A DNA stretch of 10,214 nucleotides from Spirochaetales bacterium (GTDB lineage: Bacteria; Spirochaetota; Spirochaetia; Sphaerochaetales; Sphaerochaetaceae): the NCBI GenBank assembly GCA_017962865.1, contig JAGCUM010000172.1:1-10214 (forward strand), given 5' to 3'. The notes beneath the pieces were generated by a model. It saw only the letters and a program-made list of their open reading frames with translations. It was not told the DNA's origin and did no database searches. Shown here piece after piece: positions 6,676 to 10,214 of this stretch. Each line of letters opens with the position of its first letter. Positions within the stretch are counted from its first letter, which is position 1. A program made the translations under genes and the position numbers.

Positions 6676-7992
6676 ATGGGACATTACATCCCTTCGACTG
6701 AAGCCCAGCAGAAACAGATGCTGGCCGCAATAGGGCTGAAGAATTTCAAGGATCTGTACAAGGATGTTCCCTCTTCGATGTATCTGGATCGGGAACTGGA
6801 TATCCCGGAGGGACTGAGCGAACTTGAAGTCCTGCGCAGGATGGCCGATATTGCCTCGAAGAACAAGGTCTACAGGACGGTCCTCAGGGGCGCAGGCAGC
6901 TATGACCATTACATTCCATCCGTTGTCAGGTACATTCCCGCCAAGGAGGAGTTCCAGACGGCCTACACGCCGTATCAGGCAGAACTGAGTCAGGGAGTCC
7001 TGCAGTCCATCTTCGAGTACCAGACGATGATCTGCATGCTTACGGGCATGGATGTTTCCAACGCTTCGGTCTATGACGGAGCCACTGCGGCCGCAGAGGC
7101 TGCAGCCATGTGCCGCGACCGCAAGCGCCGCGTGACCCTGATCTCCGCAGCAGCCCATCCCGATGTGATCAACACAGTCAGGACCTACTGCTTCGGCACC
7201 GATGATGAACTTCGCATAGTGCCCTGCAAGGACGGAAAGACCGATAAGGAAGCCCTGAAACAGATGCTTCAGGGCGGAGATGTCAGCGGCTTCTATGTCC
7301 AGCAGCCCAACTTCTACGGACTGTTCGAGGATGCAACCGAGCTCGGGAATATCGTCCATGAGGCCGGTGCAATGTTCATAATGGGGTGCAACCCGATAGC
7401 TCTGGCAATAATGAAGACTCCTGCCGAGTGCGGTGCCGATATCGCAGTCGGAGAAGGACAGCCTTTGGGCCTTCCAATGGGCTTCGGCGGTCCCTATCTG
7501 GGCTTCATGGCCACTACGGCAAAGAACATGAGAAAGCTCCCCGGAAGAATCGTGGGACAGACCACGGACAGCAGGGGAGACCGTTGTTTCGTCCTGTCGC
7601 TCCAGGCCCGCGAACAGCATATCAGACGTGAAAAAGCAAGCAGCAACATCTGCTCGAACGAGGCCCTCTGTGCCCTGACTGCCGGTATCTACATGGCAAC
7701 GATGGGACCGTCGGGCATGAAGGAAGTGGCTTCCCAGTGCATGGCAAAGGCACATTATCTTGCAGAAGGGCTCTGCTCCATCAAGGGAGTGAAGATGTGC
7801 TTCGAAGGACCTTTCTTCCACGAGTTCCTGCTTGATATGCCCAAGGCCGACGAGGTTCTTGCAAGACTGGATGAAGAGGGAATACTCGGAGGTCTGAAGA
7901 CCTCATCCGGCGTGCTGTGGTGCGCAACGGAGAAGGCCTCCAAGGCCGATCTGGACAGGACCATATCGATTGTCAGGGAGGTGCTTGCATGA
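6676..7992 (+). CDS. gcvPA: Glycine dehydrogenase (decarboxylating) subunit 1
   Basis: N-terminal half of a split P-protein, 438 residues, which with GcvPB decarboxylates glycine using pyridoxal phosphate and loads the aminomethyl group onto GcvH. It starts MGHYIPSTEAQQKQMLAAIG, as usual for the subunit, and contains RGAGSYDHYIPSVVRYI, NASVYDGATAAAEAAAM, VGEGQPLGLPMGFGGPYLG and LQAREQHIRREKASSNICSN, all typical of GcvPA. The subunit lacks the PLP-binding lysine, which lies in GcvPB. The frame is open upstream to 6544, but the ATG at 6676 is supported by AGGAGG at 6664-6669 with 6-nt spacing and by the conserved N-terminus. The Shine-Dalgarno lies inside the last codons of gcvH, one base separates the two genes, and its stop overlaps the gcvPB start (ATGA), which suggests translational coupling and subunit balance. 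Confidence 0.96.
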   Translation: MGHYIPSTEAQQKQMLAAIGLKNFKDLYKDVPSSMYLDRELDIPEGLSELEVLRRMADIASKNKVYRTVLRGAGSYDHYIPSVVRYIPAKEEFQTAYTPYQAELSQGVLQSIFEYQTMICMLTGMDVSNASVYDGATAAAEAAAMCRDRKRRVTLISAAAHPDVINTVRTYCFGTDDELRIVPCKDGKTDKEALKQMLQGGDVSGFYVQQPNFYGLFEDATELGNIVHEAGAMFIMGCNPIALAIMKTPAECGADIAVGEGQPLGLPMGFGGPYLGFMATTAKNMRKLPGRIVGQTTDSRGDRCFVLSLQAREQHIRREKASSNICSNEALCALTAGIYMATMGPSGMKEVASQCMAKAHYLAEGLCSIKGVKMCFEGPFFHEFLLDMPKADEVLARLDEEGILGGLKTSSGVLWCATEKASKADLDRTISIVREVLA

Positions 7993-9392
7993 AGCTCATT
8001 TTCGAAAAAAGCGTAAATGGAAGAAACTGCACCATCCTGCCCAAGTGCGATGTGAAGGAAACATACCTGAGCGATGATCTCAGAAGAGAGAGCTCTCTGG
8101 ATCTTCCCCAGCTCAGCGAGACCGATATCAGCAGGCACTACACGGAGCTCTGCAAGAACGTCTACGGCGTCAACGACGGCTTTTATCCGCTCGGATCCTG
8201 TACGATGAAGTACAATCCCAGAATCGATGAGCAGGTTGCCTCGATGCCCTCGTTCACCGATATCCATCCTCTTGCACCCGAGTCATCGACAGAGGGATGC
8301 AGGGAGGTTCTGGACCTTGCGGGAAAGTACCTTTGCGAGATCACAGGCATGGACGATATGACCTTCCAGCCTGCAGCCGGTGCCCACGGGGAGTTTACCG
8401 GGGTGCTTCTGATAAAGCAGTACCACAAGGCAAGAGGGGATGAGAAGAGAACCAAGATCATAGTTCCGGATTCTGCTCACGGCACCAATCCCGCCACGGC
8501 CGCAATGTGCGGTTTCCAGGTCGTCAACATCAGTTCCTCTGAAGACGGCTGCGTGGATCTGGATGCTCTGAAGGCTGTCCTGGGAGAGGACACCGCAGGC
8601 CTGATGCTTACCAATCCGAACACTCTGGGAATCTTCGATGAGAACATCCTGGAGATAACCAGACTGGTCCATGAGGCCGGAGGTCTGTGCTACTACGACG
8701 GAGCCAATCTCAATGCCGTAATGGGCATAGTACGCCCCGGTGACATGGGATTCGACTGCATCCATCTGAACCTGCACAAGACCTTTGCCACTCCGCACGG
8801 AGGCGGAGGCCCGGGAGCAGGGGCAGTGGGCTGCAAGGCTTTTCTGAAGGATTATCTGCCTGTTTCTTCCATCATGGGAGGTACCGGTATTCAGGTCCGC
8901 TCGTTCTGCGGCAACTTCCTCGTGGTGGTCAAGGCCCTTACCTATATCCTCACGCTGGGTCGCGAAGGCATCCCTGAGGCATCGCGTAATGCTGTGCTGA
9001 ACGCAAACTATCTGATGAAGCGACTTGAGGGTACCTTCGAGCCTGCTTATGACAGAATCTGCATGCACGAGTTCGTGCTCGGTCTGGGACGTTTCAAGGA
9101 GCAGACGGGCGTAAGTGCCCTGGATGTTGCCAAGTCCCTGATCGACAGGGGTATCCATCCGCCTACGATGTACTTCCCGCTGATCGTGCACGAGGCCCTG
9201 ATGTTCGAGCCGACCGAGACCGAGAGCATGGAGACCCTGGACCATGTGGCAGAGGTTCTGAAAGAGCTCTATGAGCTTGCCCATAAGGATCCCGAGTACA
9301 TGAAGGGTGCTCCGCACAATGCCCAGATAGGACGTCCCGATGAGGTAATGGCGGCCAGAAACCCGATTCTCAGATGGAAGGCCGATGATTGA
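7989..9392 (+). CDS. gcvPB: Glycine dehydrogenase (decarboxylating) subunit 2
   Basis: C-terminal half of the split P-protein, 467 residues, carries the pyridoxal-phosphate site. PLGSCTMKYNP is at residues 67-77, then DSAHGTNPATAAMCGF, TNPNTLGIFDENI and YYDGANLNAVMG. The cofactor lysine is Lys264 in NLHKTFATPHGGGGPGAGAVG, with the glycine-rich loop after it. The end (HNAQIGRPDEVMAARNPILRW) is family-typical. The ATG at 7989 overlaps the gcvPA stop by 4 nt and has GGGAGGTG at 7976-7983, 5 nt upstream; the frame is open back to 7917, but that part is read from gcvPA sequence. The N-terminal words GRNCTI are encoded by an 18-nt string that also occurs in the glycosidase-family gene. The arrangement indicates a heterotetrameric P-protein of the kind found in Firmicutes, Thermotogae and spirochaetes. 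Confidence 0.97.
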   Translation: MKLIFEKSVNGRNCTILPKCDVKETYLSDDLRRESSLDLPQLSETDISRHYTELCKNVYGVNDGFYPLGSCTMKYNPRIDEQVASMPSFTDIHPLAPESSTEGCREVLDLAGKYLCEITGMDDMTFQPAAGAHGEFTGVLLIKQYHKARGDEKRTKIIVPDSAHGTNPATAAMCGFQVVNISSSEDGCVDLDALKAVLGEDTAGLMLTNPNTLGIFDENILEITRLVHEAGGLCYYDGANLNAVMGIVRPGDMGFDCIHLNLHKTFATPHGGGGPGAGAVGCKAFLKDYLPVSSIMGGTGIQVRSFCGNFLVVVKALTYILTLGREGIPEASRNAVLNANYLMKRLEGTFEPAYDRICMHEFVLGLGRFKEQTGVSALDVAKSLIDRGIHPPTMYFPLIVHEALMFEPTETESMETLDHVAEVLKELYELAHKDPEYMKGAPHNAQIGRPDEVMAARNPILRWKADD

Positions 9393-10214
9393 AAGACTTC
9401 TTCTGCTCGAAGGCCGGAGTACCGATATTCATGAGAATCTGGCTCTCGAGCAGTATCTTGCCCAAGGCGTGAAGGCCGGTCAGTGCATTCTCTTTCTCTG
9501 GCAGAACAGCCCCTGCGTGGTTCTGGGGCGCAACCAGAACGCATACAGGGAGTGCCGTACCGATCTTCTTGACGACATGGGCGTGAAGCTGTCCCGCCGC
9601 CTTTCAGGAGGCGGTGCGGTCTACCAGGACCTCGGGAACCTGAACTTCACGTTCTGTACGAGGGAAGAGGACAGCGATATCGCACGTCAGCAGGACGTGA
9701 TACTCGAGGCCTGCAGAAGCCTGAATGTCGATGCCTGTCTTTCGGGGCGCAACGACATGCTTGCCGATGGGCGCAAGTTCTCCGGAAACTCGTTCTACAC
9801 CCATGACGGGGTGGGTTTCCACAACGGAACGCTTCTTCTGGATGTGGATCTGAAGGCCATGGAGAAGTGCCTCAGCCCATCGGATCTGAAGCTGACTTCC
9901 AAGGCGGTCTCCTCGGTCAGGTCCCGCGTCGTGAACCTCAGGAGCTTAAACGGTGCAATCGACCGTGATTCAATGTGCACTGCCATCGAAAAGGCATTTC
10001 CGATGGTCTATGGCCTGAAGGCTGAGCAGTTTCCGACGGACAGTCTTGATAAAGAAGACATCGAAGCGAAAAAAAGGTTCTTCTCTTCCTATGAATGGAT
10101 CTACGGAAGGAACGCCGATTTCCCGCTGACAGTCAGCGGCCGTTTCACCTGGGGAGAGATAACCGTCAATCTGCAGGTAAGAAACGCTTTTTGTCAGGAT
10201 GTGAAGGTCTATAC
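9385..10214 (+). CDS. lplA: Lipoate-protein ligase A (truncated at window edge)
   Basis: An open frame of 276 codons runs off the right edge. Lipoate-protein ligase A activates free lipoate with ATP and attaches it to lysines of lipoyl domains. The N-terminus reads MIERLLLLEGRSTDIHENLA. The lipoyl/AMP-binding motif RRLSGGGAVYQDLGNLNFTF begins at Arg71, and GRNDMLADGRKFSGNSF contains Lys131, equivalent to the active-site lysine of E. coli LplA. KAVSSVRSRVVNL follows, then the beginning of the C-terminal accessory domain (YEWIYGRNADFPL, RFTWGEITVNLQV). About 50-60 residues are missing. The ATG overlaps the gcvPB stop by 8 nt; a moderate site (GGAAGG, 9376-9381) is only 3 nt away, so it is likely translated by coupling. 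Location directly after gcvPB suggests that GcvH is its main client, using scavenged lipoate. Confidence 0.93.
   Translation, partial: MIERLLLLEGRSTDIHENLALEQYLAQGVKAGQCILFLWQNSPCVVLGRNQNAYRECRTDLLDDMGVKLSRRLSGGGAVYQDLGNLNFTFCTREEDSDIARQQDVILEACRSLNVDACLSGRNDMLADGRKFSGNSFYTHDGVGFHNGTLLLDVDLKAMEKCLSPSDLKLTSKAVSSVRSRVVNLRSLNGAIDRDSMCTAIEKAFPMVYGLKAEQFPTDSLDKEDIEAKKRFFSSYEWIYGRNADFPLTVSGRFTWGEITVNLQVRNAFCQDVKVY

Noticed and set aside
6595..7821. Long antisense open frame (408 codons) opposite gcvPA
   Set aside because: It is a mirror of strongly biased codons in gcvPA, has no recognisable domain, and no ribosome site.
8283..9317. Long antisense open frame (344 codons) opposite gcvPB
   Set aside because: The same effect as over gcvPA; gcvPB is unmistakable on the + strand.
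1..10214. CRISPR array, tRNA or rRNA genes, insertion sequence, transposase, toxin-antitoxin or phage defence operon
   Set aside because: No regularly spaced repeats, cloverleaf-like sequences, terminal inverted repeats or matching protein motifs were seen on either strand.

Overview
This is a bacterial chromosomal window with two gene blocks pointing away from each other. The + strand carries most of a glycine cleavage operon with a split P-protein. The - strand carries a RecQ-type helicase, a galactokinase and the start of an unrecognised gene. Split GcvP subunits, the galactokinase signature of the GRTELGGNHTDHN type, strong GGAGG ribosome sites and moderate GC content suit a Clostridia-like Firmicute or a gut/anaerobic spirochaete (Treponema/Sphaerochaeta type). 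The window alone does not decide between them.

Left block (- strand, read right to left): a RecQ-family helicase (3296 to 1608), galactokinase galK (1786 to 518), an AT-rich spacer with interlocking repeats (415-517), and a hypothetical gene running off the left edge (414 to 1). The helicase reading frame runs about 179 nt into galK and would add a 59-residue, strongly basic tail with no acidic residues.

Centre (3297-3629): a 333-base divergent intergenic region without an ORF. On the + strand it holds an extended -10 promoter, a likely intrinsic terminator about 100 nt downstream, complementary segments that could form long-range or pseudoknotted helices, and a 15-bp-period tandem duplication. 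It could be an attenuated or riboswitch-like leader of the gcv operon, or a free-standing small RNA. I could not match it to a known family.

Right block (+ strand): a phosphodiester glycosidase (NAGPA/DUF2233) family protein (3630-4982), then gcvT (5047-6270), gcvH (6297-6674), gcvPA (6676-7992), gcvPB (7989-9392) and lplA (9385 to the right edge, truncated). The five genes from gcvT on are tightly packed, with a 1-nt gap, a 4-nt overlap and an 8-nt overlap at the last three junctions. GcvPA/GcvPB decarboxylate glycine and pass the aminomethyl group to the lipoyl arm of GcvH. GcvT releases ammonia and makes 5,10-methylene-tetrahydrofolate. LplA would attach the lipoate that GcvH needs. No dihydrolipoyl dehydrogenase (L-protein) is visible; it may lie beyond the right edge or elsewhere. 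The glycosidase-family gene at the head of the operon is the unexplained member.
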